This document shows, piece after piece, positions 32,383 to 45,398 of a stretch of 64,000 nucleotides of DNA; within the stretch, counting starts at the first letter, position 1; each line of letters begins with the position of its first letter. Made by a program: the position numbers and the translations under genes. Origin of the DNA: Agaricus subrufescens (taxonomy: Eukaryota > Basidiomycota > Agaricomycetes > Agaricales > Agaricaceae); assembly GCA_029945375.1 (NCBI GenBank), contig CM057063.1, forward strand, positions 1-64,000. Direction: 5' to 3'. Under the pieces are notes generated by a model. It had not been told where the DNA came from. It saw nothing but the letters and a program-made list of their open reading frames with translations, and made no database searches.

Positions 32383-35300
32383 TGTATCCTATACCCCTGT
32401 GGCTTTACACGTTAGTGCGAAATTGTCGCTGGCTTTTTCTCTCCTTTTTCTTTTTGACTTCGTTCTTATACATGACTTTCTTTTCTTCTTCTCTTATGTA
32501 TCCCTTGTATCGATAATTTTTTTCTTTCTTTCTCTTTTTTGGTGACTCTACTGTTTGTTCTGGTCTGTTTTTTTTTTTTTTTTACATGTATTTTTGTCTG
32601 GCTTTTGACTCGTTTATAAATTGTGGCATGAATAAAGGTGTAGTATAGTAGTTAGTTTAGCCCCTTGACTATTATTCTACATGAGAGACTTTGTAGAACA
32701 TTATTGGCTTATTGTAAGCGAAATGAGTGTTTCATCAAACTGAAAGCGGGGGGGAAAGCGCCGAAATCGAAGAAGGTTGGTGATCAATTTTCGCATGTTC
32801 TTTTATCCTTGGTTCTCTTGGTTGCGATGTATCATGATAGAGAAAAAAATTTACAAGGAGGAGACGCGGAACGCTTATACGATTTTGTGCCACGAGGATC
32901 GCTCGTGTCAGGTTAATTTTTTTGTCTTGGTGTAATGATGCATCAATGATGAGAGCACCCATAACTGGTTTAGTGTTGTTGTTATGACAAAGTTGTATTC
33001 TGTATGTATATATATGTATATGTATATATTATATATAGAGATTTCGAGAAAACCTTGTTCGTTTGAAATCGGACTTCTGGGCCTCGTGTTAGTTGAAAGT
33101 TAGGTCATTTCATGACGAGTGTATGACGTCTTGGGGAGAAAGGGTTGGCGGAGGGTGAGCTGAGTGACAACGAGAAATGTTTCTGTGAGAGAAAGAAAAC
33201 ACATGTCCTAAGCGTGAAGGCCCATTACAGCAGATCATAGTGGCAGGTTGACTTGATTGATTAAGGGTAGCACAATCGGTTTACACACGGGTCGATCGGA
33301 ACCCAATCGGAGCTTTGATCATGGATGAGAATGGTCGGAGGTATAATGATGACGGACAATGAAAGAGACAGCTTTAATTCAATGAAGAGAAAAGAGATCG
33401 CGGTTTCGGGGATTTCCTGTTATGAAAGATAAGGTTAACGAGCGCACTCATGACAGGAACAGGCGGGATGTCAACAGTAGAGGGGAGGGTGTTTTCCCTC
33501 TCGAATTTCTGTTTTGCAGGAGAGTGTGCTTCTAGCGTGATATGAGTCTATATTTAGATGGCTTTTTTGTTTTGTCGAGTCAGGGTTGGGAAGGGTCCGC
33601 TCCTTTCCCCACCAACCCGCCACTCGTTATAAGGGTCTGTTTTCTTTGAATTGGGGTCATGTTAAGGGTCGAGTGTTCTGATATGATACTTTTGTCCGGA
33701 GGCGGGTTTGAGAGGTTTTTTTTTTTCTACGATCCTTGTCAACTTCATTGAGAGGCATATGTACCGATATTAGGGGCGATGGAGATAATGTAAGCAGTTT
33801 TGTTTAGCGGCTCGGAATTTTGATTCTAATGGGGGTTTTTAATGTGTTTTTTTTTTTTTTGTTTTGGAATAGTGGTTTTTGATCGGGTAGGTGGGATGGA
33901 TGTGGTAAGCTATGAATTGCGGGCTTCTCTTGGCCTCGCTTGATTAATGATTTACTCCCCTTTTGAAATTGATGCGACTCTCTCCCTCCCTCTCCGATAT
34001 ACCAGAGCACAGCGCCCGAAATAAAAAGGGTTTCTTCTTTCTCAGAAAGATCAATCTCGGAGTTGTACTGATCTTTAAAAACTATGCTCTCTCATCTTTC
34101 AATTGGGACCGAGGAACGATCCCACGGAGGTTTTGTTTTGTTTTTATCTAATCGGCTGTTGAGAAGGCGGTGGAGAAATAGGAATCGGAAGGCCGTGAAA
34201 CGTTTTGCTGGGTAAAATTCTGGGAAAGGTCGGGGCTAATACGATGAGACGGTCCATAATTAAACGGGGTTCATAGTATAGTTGGCAGCGGATACGTTAA
34301 GGAAAGATTTACTATCTTTGGGAATGGCACTACTCCAGACAGTATATAGACGTTAATAAATAGCGAAATACCCTCAGAGGGGGGTCTCAAAAGTCCCTTC
34401 TCAGCTGACGGACGACCTGACCTCGGTGAACAACATATATCACCGAGTTATTATGTGTTATTACGGTCCGGCGGAAGTGAATGTATTCAACGGTACGGAA
34501 AAACAAAACCGCGGTGTAGATGCTTCGGCTGGGAAAGCACATGGAATACGATAATGGTAGTGCAGATTCCCCCCCCTCTCGAACACCACGTTGCTCTCAC
34601 GTTTGTCCTCCAACGTGCTTCTGTATAGCGGATCGAATATTTCAATATCATATACCCGGTTGTTTTGTCCTGTATCCTCGTAAAGTGAGTGATCCATAAA
34701 TGAATGGTAACCCAAGGGTGTTGTTGTGGGGTAAAAAAAAAAAAATTAGGACCTCCACATTTTGAAATCATCATGCCAATATCGTGTGTCTGATTGAACA
34801 CAAGCTCATCGGCTAAGAAGAAGACGTCGGAGGTAGCCAGCGTTTCGCAAGGGTTACAATGCCTCAGGATATGAATCTCTTTCAATTGAGTATGATCCTT
34901 CTGATACATCCATTGAATACAATGCGAAGCCTGATTCCGAAATGTGAAAGTACGGGATACGTCAGGGATACATACATATATTACTGCGTGAGAAAAGATA
35001 GGCATCGTAACGTTACCATTGGTCGCTGGTTGCCATGCACGTAAGTTAATAAGTTCTCCAATTTAGACTAGTATGGTACTCATCGTCGAGCTTGGCTGCT
35101 TGCGTTGCCACTGACAAATATGGCGGTGTGGGAGAATCGGTTTCCCATGAACTGGTCAGCAAAATCAGAAGGTCTTATAAGATTCTGGAATTCTTGAAGA
35201 TTGTGAGAATCTCTCCAGTGCTTGGCCTTTTGAACATTCATGAGCTTACCATGAAAAGGAAGGTTCGATGAAGGGCATTGCCCTTAGAATCCAATCCAAG

Positions 35301-36752
35301 ACATATGTCATTGTCAACTGCCTAGTATTATCTAGTATGTAACCGAATGTTACCGAGATCGATTAAAACCTAGAAATCATTTCATGATCCCAAGTATCTA
35401 ATTCCGAGACACTTCTTTAATTTCTAGCTCCGCGACTGTAAACGCACTAGTTGAATACCAGCAGTCTCTGCTCGTGATCAAGTCGTGCCACTGACATGAT
35501 CATGCCATGATAGCCTCATAATCAGGGGTCTTGAGTCTCTGGCACAGAAACATGACGAATCTGATTAACAGCCCATGATTTGTCGAGTATCAGCAGAGTG
35601 AGAGAAGTATCATTATGTTCGTTCTCATTGTGGCCGCGGTAGGCTCGGTCCAACCTAAACCTAGTACCCATACGAGGAAAGGGCTTCCAGATCAAAGTAG
35701 GCTAGCAATATCATCTCCACCTTCTGCACCTGCTGCTCCTTTCTGCTCTTACCCGTGATTATGTCCGCTAAGCACAGGTTCAAGCGTATTTTAACATCCC
35801 TCGGAGTTCCTCCTCCGTTGTGTGATAATAAAAACCTGTGACATTGAGTATAACAACTATGTAAATAACACATCAACAACTCCAGATGTAAAGTGAATGT
35901 TTTGTTGATACTGATAGAAGCAAGTGTGGAGCCTGAACGTGAACCTTGAGCCATATAATGATTGAAGCTGCCTTCGGTTTGTGATGTGAGCTTACATTTG
36001 GCAGGGATGCTCAATGCTTCTCAGCGGTGACTCCATCCCGATCGAGCTTCTGCGTCATTTTCAGTCTGAGCCAATAGAAGAATCCGTGTTGTAGAATCTC
36101 ATATGCCTGAGAACCATCACCCTGATATGTTTTTGTCGCGAGAATGAAGTTGACGAGGCCAAGTCGCAACTGCTCAATCGCCAGCTGAGTGTTTCGCGAG
36201 GAAACAGATCGATATCACTACGGTATATGTCAGGTCCTGCTGCGAGTCTTGGAGCATCCGCAGTATCTGATTTGTGGCATGCGGCTTGATTATTTTTTAT
36301 TGGGTGCCTTGTTTCATGAAATGATGTTAATATCTCCTTCAATCAGTGCTTTAGATCATGATCAAACTGCCGGACGAAAAACAAGACCAAACTTGGTTGT
36401 AAGGAGGCACCGGGTGGAGCGCATCGAATCTTTATGACACCTTTGTATTATCAATGATCCGCTCATTTCAGCTAAGCTGATACTGGAGTCTTCCAAAGGT
36501 CCTCCTCCATTTCCTCTCCCTCTCGAGGCTACAGAGCGACGGGACCGACATGCTACCGAGTATGAAGCTGCGGGCGGGCATCTTGTGACATGTGACACGA
36601 CGGCCAACTTTTTTTGATTTCTGGGTATTTTCTTTTTGATTTCTTGTGATTTTTTTAAATCCCTTTGATTTGGTTGGGTTTTTTTCTTGGCGCATGTGGC
36701 CTTTATTTCCACCTGGTTTCCACCAACCAGCCCTTTGCCAGCCCCAACCGCG
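32383..36752. other. Long non-coding stretch with T-tracts
   Basis: The first 500 bp are probably the T-rich 3' UTR and terminator of the transcription factor (T-run near 32570-32583). Further T- or A-runs occur near 33718, 33850 and 34733. Frames in this 4.4 kb are short and lack family resemblance; I see no gene. The final 150 bp before 36753 (TTT/GATTT repeats) are the likely promoter of the GH79 gene. Confidence 0.45.
33001..33040. repeat. TA/GTA microsatellite
   Basis: A run of TATGTATATA-type units of about 40 bp, low complexity, in non-coding DNA. Confidence 0.6.
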
Positions 36753-38824
36753 ATGCCCGCACGACATGTTCTTGCCTCCCTACTGTTGCCTCTTTCCGCA
36801 GCAGCATTGGTTAACATAACGTTTCCTGCCCAACCGCCCTCTGCTGCGCTGAATGTCGTCGAGGATAACTTCATTGGTATCTCATGGGAATTGAGCTCAT
36901 TCGACACTCTATGTGAGTAGTACCCAAAGTTTCGTTTTGAGAGCATCTTTTATCGGCTGCGCAGGGGGCACTTCGGTCACTAAGCAGCCGAACGCTATGC
37001 AAAATTACATGCACAACTTGGTCGTTCGTATGACCAAACCGCTCAGGATTCGTGTTGGTGGAAACTCCATGGATGGGTATGTTTATGAGCTTCCAGGATA
37101 TCTGAATCTGACATTTGATTCGCTGTAGATCAACATATGTACCTGACCAAAGTACCGCAATCAAACTTACAGATCCTGATGCGTACTATAACGACGTACC
37201 TGTTGATTTCGGGCCTCCGTTATTTGATATCATGAACAGCATGTCGGATAAGGTTGGGGCTATGCAGTTTATGATCGGCCTCAGTATGCGCTTCCCAGAC
37301 AGGTGGGACCAAGTCGTGCAACTGGCACAGGACACGGAGAGTAAGCTCGGCGAAAGATTGGATGCCATGCTTCTGGGGAATGTGAGTCCTGGTTATTGAT
37401 AGCGAGTTGAGCTCAAGATCCCTGTCATAGGAGCCTGACTTGTATGCAAATCACGGAGAACGTAGTAATTACACCATCCATGACTATGTTGGTGCACTTG
37501 TGTCGAGTTGCTCCACCTTTCAGATGATAACTCGAGTCAATAGATTCCCGAGATTGGTGACGTTATGGGCCTTCTAGGCGATGCTGGTTTGCTAGAGCAG
37601 CCTATTATTGGAGGCGCGTCAGTGTGTTGCAACTGGTGCGTCATATCCTTCACCATAGCGTCACCGCTCTCTCACTCAGCTTGAAAGGTATTTGAAGGAC
37701 CTTTTCGACGCCGGTTTTGATCAGTTCAACTACAAGTATTATACGTTAGTCCATTGTTAATCCCATACCGATGATGGTCTAACCACTATCCACGCAGTGT
37801 CCAGCACTATCCTAATTATATCTGTAATGGTGTCAACGAGAAGAACACTAACCTTACTTATTACTTAACGCATGCAAACAGTGAGTAGGATGGGTCTCGT
37901 TCATTTCTTGCGTCTGGCGCTTGTACTCAGTATCCCACTAGTCGGGGAATTCCTTAGTTGGCAGAACGACGGCGTAGCTCTCGCCAAAAAGAACAATGTA
38001 CCGGCTCTCTTAACGGAGTACAACACCGTCTCATGTGGTGGTTCAAACATATCATCAACGGTATGTATCCTCATTGTCCTTTTAATTCCTTGTATTCACA
38101 TGGTCAATACTCTATAAAGTTCGGGGCGGCACTTTGGGCAATAGATACTGGCCTGAAGGCAACAACAATGAACTACTCTGCGGTCTACCTTCACACTCGG
38201 GAATATGGGGTTCAGTATAACCTTTTCGACCCTCCTACTCCAGAAACAAGCATGGAGGCTGGTTGGAGGACGGGCTCCCCTTACTATTCAGCTCTCTTCC
38301 TATCGGAAGTCGCTGATCCATCTGGCTCAATCATAGTTGATCTCAACCTCGCCAACTCCAACAATGACCAATTCGCCACTGCGGCTGGATATGGAATCTA
38401 CGATGGAACAGGGAAGAATAGGAGCGGACTTGTACTCATTAACTATGCAAACCCAAGCCACGAGGGCGATGATAAGACTCAACAATTCAGATTCCCCGCA
38501 AATATCACTCACCGACTCACTTACCGTGTCCTCGCCGCACCCTCTGTTACAGAGAAGACGGATATCACATGGGCGGGACAAACCGTTGGGCCAAACGGTA
38601 ACTTGGAAGGAGATCAAAAGACAGATTCCTTGGATTGTGAGGACGGCTGTCTGATCGATGTTCCTGGGCCTGGAGCTGTATTGGCTGTTTTTGGCAGGGC
38701 AGGAGAACAGAGATTGTTCAAGGGCAACTCTACAATTGCCCCCTTTTCTAGCGGCAGCGTAAAGCATGAAATTCCATCTTTTCTTCTACTAACTCTTGCT
38801 GTGTCTGCCGCTATCTTACTCTAA
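36753..38824 (+). CDS. Secreted GH79 glycoside hydrolase (beta-glucuronidase-like)
   Basis: Nine exons are proposed: 36753-36912, 36965-37076, 37129-37381, 37431-37499, 37544-37635, 37688-37744, 37798-37880, 37942-38060 and 38120-38824, giving 549 residues. A hydrophobic signal peptide covers residues 1-19. The catalytic barrel shows the GNEPDLY segment with the acid/base Glu, built across the third intron, and LTEYN with the nucleophile Glu near 38015. A beta-sandwich C-terminal domain follows, as in fungal GH79 enzymes acting on glucuronic acid side chains of arabinogalactan or related glycans. The last 17 residues are hydrophobic after a Ser/Gly-rich stretch, consistent with a GPI anchor signal. 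The junctions around 37499-37544 and 37635-37688 are the least certain. Confidence 0.88.
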
Positions 38825-39586
38825 CACTCGTTAACATTATTTAGAATATCTATGTTTTTTTAAATTAATTGAGACGGACAACATTTATACAAGAAATATT
38901 AACTCATACCGAAATTTCACATTCCTTTGACAACAGAATTGTCCCTGTTGCAAACACCAGACGTTTTTGAAAGTGTTCGTGCGATGGTTTGATCGTTCAA
39001 GTACTATAGTAGAATCAAAATGGTCAAGGTGAGTTTGGTTTGACATTGTGACTGGTCACGCAGGTCACGATTGTCACTGCTTCCACACCGCCACAACAGT
39101 GCTCTGAAATAGAGTGAGTGTTCATAATCAAGAAGCCCGAACATTAACCTCCATGTCATCGACCACCAACTGGCGACTGCATCCTTAGAGCTAGCTAGCT
39201 AGTCTGGATTACTTTCCAGCATTGACGCCCTCACAAAGGCCGCGGTCACGGTCAATCGCGTAATGGATTCCAGAGTCGAACATTCCCGGTTCTGGGCTAT
39301 ATTACATGTTTTCATTAATTGCCTCTGACGACGAGGGAGCAATTTTTGGCGCTGTCTGAACTAATTCACACGAACACATTCTCGGGTGTGAAGTATCTCA
39401 CCCAATGTAGAAGAGCATGCTAGTTGCGGAACTCGTGACTGGTCATCTCACCTGTCTTCTCCTTCTGTGTCCACGGTGTCTAAGATGTGGGACTCATGAC
39501 CTTTCCCCGACGGATAGAGGCACATAAAGGTAGAATGAGTCATTTGACGGATCCGTCCCTCTTTTCCGAGTCTCTCTCACATAACC
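38825..39586. other. Intergenic, possible small gene remnant
   Basis: A short ATG-GTC-AAG followed by a good donor at 39028 and an acceptor near 39063 could be the start of a small spliced gene, but no continuation is found after the next donor-like GTGAGTG. AGCTAGCTAGCTAG near 39190 is a short tandem repeat. The rest is the promoter region of the formamidase. Confidence 0.35.
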
Positions 39587-42225
39587 ATGGCCGCTAATTC
39601 TGCCGCTAATTCTGTTCCTCATCCTACTGTCATCAAAGTATGTCTTTCCAGCGAATCTGTATGGAGGGCCGCTGACCAGTACGCGTTATAAGGTTGATCC
39701 TTTCATGTAGGCGCCCCGTAAACTAGCATTGATCGTGCTCCTTATTTATCACTGCTGGAAGTCCTGCAGAGCAACAAAAGGTGAGCAAATGACCTAGTTA
39801 CTCGTAGCCCATCTGATATGTCTTAGGGAATCCATAATCGTTGGCAGTGGGTTCCCATAGTTTTGGACTTGTGCCATAACTGATGTCATATGCGAAGTCC
39901 CGATATTCCTGCCGTCGCTACAGTCAAGCCAGGCCAAGTAAGCCTGTTTGGCGATCGTTCTCTAACACTTATCTGAGCTGCACCTGTACTAGACCTTCAA
40001 AGTTGAATGCGTTGGTCTGTAGAAGTAACTTCCGTTTTCAATCGCGATCACTGAGATCATAATCAAGATTGGACTGGTGGCCAAATCGGCAACAACGACT
40101 GTTAGTGGCTACTATCATATACTCCAGCTTTAGTTAGTCCTGACATTGATGTATAGATAGTGACGATGTCAAGACTGTCGATCTTTCCAAGGTACACAAC
40201 CTTTCCGGGCCTATTGCAGTCGAGGGCGCAGAACCCGGCGATTGCCTTGTTGTCGATATTCTTGATGGTACTTTTTTATCCTTAGATTTGAATTTGAAAA
40301 ACATTCTGAGTATAATCTAGTTACTCCGTTTGAAAAGATGCCTTGGGGATTCACTGTGCGGCATAAGTTTATATAGAAGCCGTTATACTAATCTGAACTT
40401 GAAAACAAGGGTATATTCGAACTGGAAAACGGGGGTGGCCTGTTTGCTCGCGAGTTTCGAAGTCGCGCATGCAAGGCCATTTGGGATTTAAATGGCATGT
40501 ATCTATACTTCATGATATCTTGGTGTATTGATCTCACAACCTGGTTCGACACACAGGTGTCTACGCTTCATCTCGTCATATTCCTGGTGTCCGCTTTGCT
40601 GGGGTTTCTCACCCAGGTTTAATTGGAACGGCGCCGTCCGCCGAATTGTTAGCGACCTGGAATGAACGCGAATGTGGATTGATTGCAGCTCATGCAAATT
40701 CGCCGCTCCCCGTCGCTTTCCCCCCTGAGCCAATTGGTGCTTACGTGGGTCAAGATTTACCTGAAGACGTTCGAAAGAAAATTATTACTGAGGGTGCGAG
40801 GACGGTCCCTGGACGTGAACACGGGGGAAACTGTGATGTACCAGCCGCTTTTTTTCCAAGTACTTGAATGGTTATTAATCTATGTAATATTCAGATAAAG
40901 AACCTTTCCAAGTCAGCTTTGTTCTCAACGCTTCAGACGTAGTATCTATTCATATTCATATAGGGGTTCGCGATGCTACTTCCCCGTTTTCATCAAAGGC
41001 GCAAACTTATCGGTTGGAGACTTGCATTATTCTCAGGGAGATGTGCGTATTGGTTATATATTCCGATCTAGTTTTCTTGCTCACTTCCGTTGAAGGGCGA
41101 GGTAGTAGAATCAACTGGCTTGCGTATATTTCACCTGATTAATTCATTCTCCTCTTCACAGATGTCGTTTTGTGGCGCTATTGAAATGGTATGCATGTCG
41201 TAACCCTGCCTCTAGACCTGTTTCTTCAACTTCGTTGCTATTAGGCTGGTATAATCACGCTCAGTGCCAGCATCATTAAAGGAGGTGTAGAAAAGTTTGG
41301 CTTGAAGCAACCAATTTTCCTGGTCCGTTAGACAGTAAACTCTCCCAAACCTTGCCACCAACTGACTGACCATGATATTGAAGCCCTCACCCGTCGATCC
41401 GATGTATTCTCAAAAGGTGCCTTTCGAATTCTTCTTTGACGGTTCTTTGCTTACTTCAGACTTATCATTAGTTGGTGTTTGAAGGCCTCAGCGTCAACAT
41501 CAGTACGTATCTTTTTCATCCCACTCTCCACTGAATTGCCTGATGCATTTTTTATCGTTTTGTACAGACGGAGATGGAAAACAATACAGCATGGACACGT
41601 ATGTATCCTGGAACAGAAACCTTGTTTTTCTCTTCCCTAATTGTCTTTGCTTGAAACAGGACTGTGGCTTACAAACAAGCTGCTTTGAATGCAATCGACT
41701 ATCTTCAAAAGGTATGAAAACCAAAGAAAGAATACTGTGTATGAACTTAAGATTTTCAATCTGTATACTTTAATCTACCTTCTCAGGTTGGGTATAGTGA
41801 GTCCTGCCACCTGCAGATACCTATCGTATCGCCCTGACCGTTGGTGCTCAATAGCCCGTGAACAAGCTTGTAATTTCTGTTCTTCCTTGCCTTACATCAC
41901 CCGGGTACTAATTTGTTTTTAGACATACTTCTCTCCGCTGCTCCCATCGAAGCTCACATCGGAGCCATCGTGGTACGTCACCATCTATAGCTTTCTGACC
42001 TCAAAGTACTTACGCATACTAACACATCTACTTGTTTATAGGACTCGCCAAATGCATGTGTTACTCTTGGAATCCCAACTGGAATTTTCGAAAACGTAGA
42101 TTTATATTGAATTTCTTCTCTTCCATCTTCTGATAGACAAGGACCAGGATATTCTCCCTAAACCTGAAGGGTTGACCAAGGTTAACTATGGCCAATGTGC
42201 TATCAGAAGTGATGGTGTTCTCTAA
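39587..42225 (+). CDS. Formamidase (acetamidase/formamidase family)
   Basis: The enzyme hydrolyses formamide to formate and ammonia. The coding sequence is cut into about 25 short exons that join in phase from 39827 to the TAA at 42223-42225 (398 codons including the stop). Family segments include HNRWHPDIPAVATVKPGQ (39834-39937), VECVDWTGGQIGNND, GAEPGDCLVVDILD, RHIPGVRFAG (near 40570), EGARTVPGREHGGNCD, SVGDLHYSQGDGEMSFCGAIEMAG and YILLSAAPIEAHIGAIVDSPNACVTLG. One exon is only 6 nt (41096-41101, Gly-Glu) and another 10 nt (41787-41796). The intron at 40495-40556 starts with GC instead of GT. The N-terminal part (exon 39587-39637 plus pieces at 39693-39706 and about 39767-39780) joins with a 1-nt phase mismatch in my reading, so either I mis-set a splice site or there is a frameshift there. 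Confidence 0.85.
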
Positions 42226-44569
42226 GAAATATATGTATGGTCTCGTTAAACCGTAAGCAATCTAACTTCTTTCCACTACTTTTGTTTCATTATGACCTTT
42301 CGGTTATAGGGGTTGATGGTGGACGAATTGTTGATTGGAAGCAATTGGACGCGAAGTGTGGCGTAACGTGGATGTGAAATACCTGTATTCATATTATAAA
42401 TGAGTAGTGCCGTATACACACGGTGCCTGATGTTCTCAGTGTTCTATGTACAAGCTCTCTAACAGAACCGAACCAGACAACAGGTGTTCATCGAATCTAC
42501 CAGAAGAGAGGAACGTTCACCAAGTACTCCTCGCGAAGGCCCGTTCTTGTCATTCGACACCACCGCTATCACTACCTTTCCAATTTCCCTCACATTCCTC
42601 CCTCAACAACACATCCAATCAACTTCTCTGCCTCCTCCTTTGCATTTCCCGTATGTAAACAAGTTCGGACTCTATCCCTTCCTCTTGTCGACCTTTCGTC
42701 AACATTCGAAGGTCCTTCCATTTTGCTTTCGAAATTTATGAGCTTGTCCATTAGCGACGAATCTCAGACCACCGAAATGTGTCTATCAAATGCGCTAAAG
42801 ACTTTACAAGGAGACGGAAATGGAGCTCGTTTGAAAAGAATAATGATATATAATCGCTGGATGCAAAATCAATCACGCGGGTTGACAAGGTTGGGGAAAT
42901 CGCTGCCGGATGGATCAGATATTGCAGGAGCGAGGTGGCGAGTGATGCCTTCGTGCGGGGGCGGAATGTAGGTTGAGGGGGGCGATCGTAGTTTTTTGAT
43001 AAGACAGAGGCTGTCGGATACAGGAGCTCTAGTTGGGAAAAAACCTGATTATCACCGGCGATAGAATTCAATTATTCGTCTGAGTTTCAAGCTTGGAGTG
43101 CGGTGACGAGGTCGTAGATGACTTACACACGCTAGTAAGGTGCAAGCGTCTTTGAACGCTGCTGGACTTACATTCCGCCCAGGCGCTACCTCAACGCGCC
43201 AGACAGCCCTGATTTCGCTCTATATTCACGTCTATGGTGTGCAAGAGCTGTCAACCGGGCATGCTTGATAGCTCCGGACAGTAGCTTAAGACAGTAAGAA
43301 AAATGTAGAGAGGGGTGATAGAAGGTGCACCTGAACAACCACAAAGAGAATGATCTCGCCGGTTCTGTTCAATAACGTCATCCAACCTCGTATTATGCAA
43401 TAGTACTATGTAATATTGAACAAAACATCTTGGGGGAAGAAAAACGGCCAGGTTTAGGCGAGAGAGCAAGAGACTGACCATTCAATAACAACTCTACTGT
43501 TCTCCATTTGGGATTTTCGAGAGTGATCAATGTCCTGTCGAGACAATGTGGACCTTAATCACATAGAGCGAGGCTTGCATAACCACTCACTGGTTGAGTA
43601 TGGATGAGTGAAGTCAGCCAGCAGTTCTGGTACCCGGGTCGGGCATGCATCAACATTGGCCTAATCATCATTTGACCACTGCAAGAAGGTGTATACGAAG
43701 GCAGAAGCGTGAATTGGGGACCTATTACGAAGAAAAGTTTCGGGAATAAAGTGGATGGCCGGGGAGCACGGGATTATCAGTTCAGCGTCTGTATCCAGAG
43801 GTCTCAGCCTTCTGTGACCGTCGCAGCGAGAGGAAATCCATACTTGACGGAACTTGGTCATCGAAGCAAGTGTGCAACCCGGAACTAACCATTACCGGAT
43901 ACATGATGGCATCAATCTGTCATACACTTAGGTACATCCTTTTGTTACTGATCAATACTGAATATTTGTAGGCTATTCAAAACGCTAAGAAAGTCAATTT
44001 ATTACTACCGTGGACCGGATAGAGAAAGTCCCGAGTGGCTGTTTGTTGTCCTGTGAGAGCTGTGATATATTTTAGGCCCAGCGAGACTTTAACTCGCATT
44101 TTCGCATTTTTTTGGTATTCCCATTATTAAGAGCGAATATACTCCTACAACGAGTCAGGTGCAGGCATGATTTTGAGAATACAGTAGATGTAAATTGATC
44201 TAGTGTTATTAAGCCAGGAATGTTTCGAGGGGTACATCTGCATCTTGATCGCAGTGTTGTAGATTTACTGTCAAGAATGAATAAGATATAGCCGTATGGT
44301 CATTTGTGCCTGTTTAGCAGGCAAAGACAATTGCTTCCAGGATCGGAAATTTGAAAGATCTCTGGAGCTCTGGTAGAGCCAACAATCTTCCAGCGCTCGC
44401 CACCGAGTCGGCTTCTGGAAAATGTCAATGAAAGAGCTTAGCATAGAACAGGCCCAAACTGGGGTACTTGAAGAATGAATAGACCACATGAAGATCTGAA
44501 TATGTTCAACGTGTACCATGTTTCCAGCATCTAGTTCTCACCCACGTCCAGAAAGAAGAAATACATGCA
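42226..44569. other. Intergenic, no gene supported
   Basis: Three overlapping open frames at 42423-42971 have ordinary but unrecognised composition and no consistent splicing. Nothing else is visible. Confidence 0.4.
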
Positions 44570-44587
44570 ATCGAGGTCTATAAAAGC
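44570..44587 (+). promoter_or_regulatory. TATA promoter block of trefoil gene A
   Basis: ATCGAGGTCTATAAAAGC is identical to 48431-48448 upstream of paralog B. The TATA box lies 76 bp before the ATG. Confidence 0.65.
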
Positions 44588-44654
44588 AGGCCAGCTATAT
44601 CGTCAGTTCCCCAGCAATCTCCCCGCTACTTGTCTACAATCTCATATTTCTACA

Positions 44655-45398
44655 ATGCAAAGACCTGGTGCACCTGACCTGGTAACAACTCTGCTTGTCT
44701 CTCTTTATGATATGTTCATGACCATGTATTTGTGACAGAATTCTGGCCGCATTTTCTTCGAGATCTTGAACGGCCAAAAGCTCCTCGTTGGAAGTAGCAA
44801 CACTACCGTTGATATCAAGCCTACCAACAAAGTCGACAGCATGGACGATGCCTTGGCGAGTGTGACGATAGTGAAATCTATGTGATCTCAACTAGTGTCT
44901 TTTAGTGGGAGTTGATTCGCAATTCTGATGGGTACTATTACATCAAAAATCGCTCCAATGGGCAATACATAGTTCGCGACAGTAACAACGCAGTAAGTCC
45001 ATCCCCTTTGTTTCACCTAACTCAAAATTAAGATAACCCCTAGGTCCTCACCAGTCAAAGTGCAGGAGAGAAGAGCAAATGGCATATTGATTTGGCTTCA
45101 AGCCTTTCTGTCGACAACTGCAAGGTGCGATAGATATTGTATAGAAAACTGACGTTGAAGATCTCAGTGTTGTGTCAGGTTTCTATGAGGCCTAAGGATG
45201 CTAGTGAGACCGTCCTCGTCTGGGGTAACCAAGACGGGAAGGTGGGTTATACACATCTACCGAGCCAGCTTAAACTTGATTAATAATAATTTCGCTTCTC
45301 AGCTTGTTCTGGCTATCAACAAGACCTCCCTCGAAGTAACCCAACAGGCTGACCAACTTTTCAAGTTGGCCTATGCTGACGGTGAAGATTGGTCTTAA
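44655..45398 (+). CDS. Beta-trefoil-like small protein, copy A
   Basis: Six exons, 44655-44681, 44739-44855, 44906-44992, 45044-45124, 45179-45241 and 45303-45398, give 156 residues, with all introns in phase 0. There is no signal peptide. The repeated pattern of short beta-strands (FFEILNGQKLLVG, YYIKNRSNGQYIVRD, KWHIDLASS, LVLAINKTSLEV) fits a beta-trefoil fold of the kind seen in fungal cytosolic lectins and protease inhibitors. This is a fold inference, since the QxW motif is absent. The second intron (44856-44905) begins GC rather than GT; paralog B has GT at the same site. The gene shares promoter, exon structure and about 80 per cent of residues with copy B. Confidence 0.75.

Noticed and set aside
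39859..39897. Apparent stop codons in the formamidase near HN-stop, first read as decay
   Set aside because: These lie in an intron (39847-39897). The true HNRWH is built from 39834-39846 joined to 39898.
42423..42971. 182-codon open frame after the formamidase
   Set aside because: Three overlapping frames of similar length exist, none has a family signature or consistent splice sites, and composition is ordinary. Probably chance.
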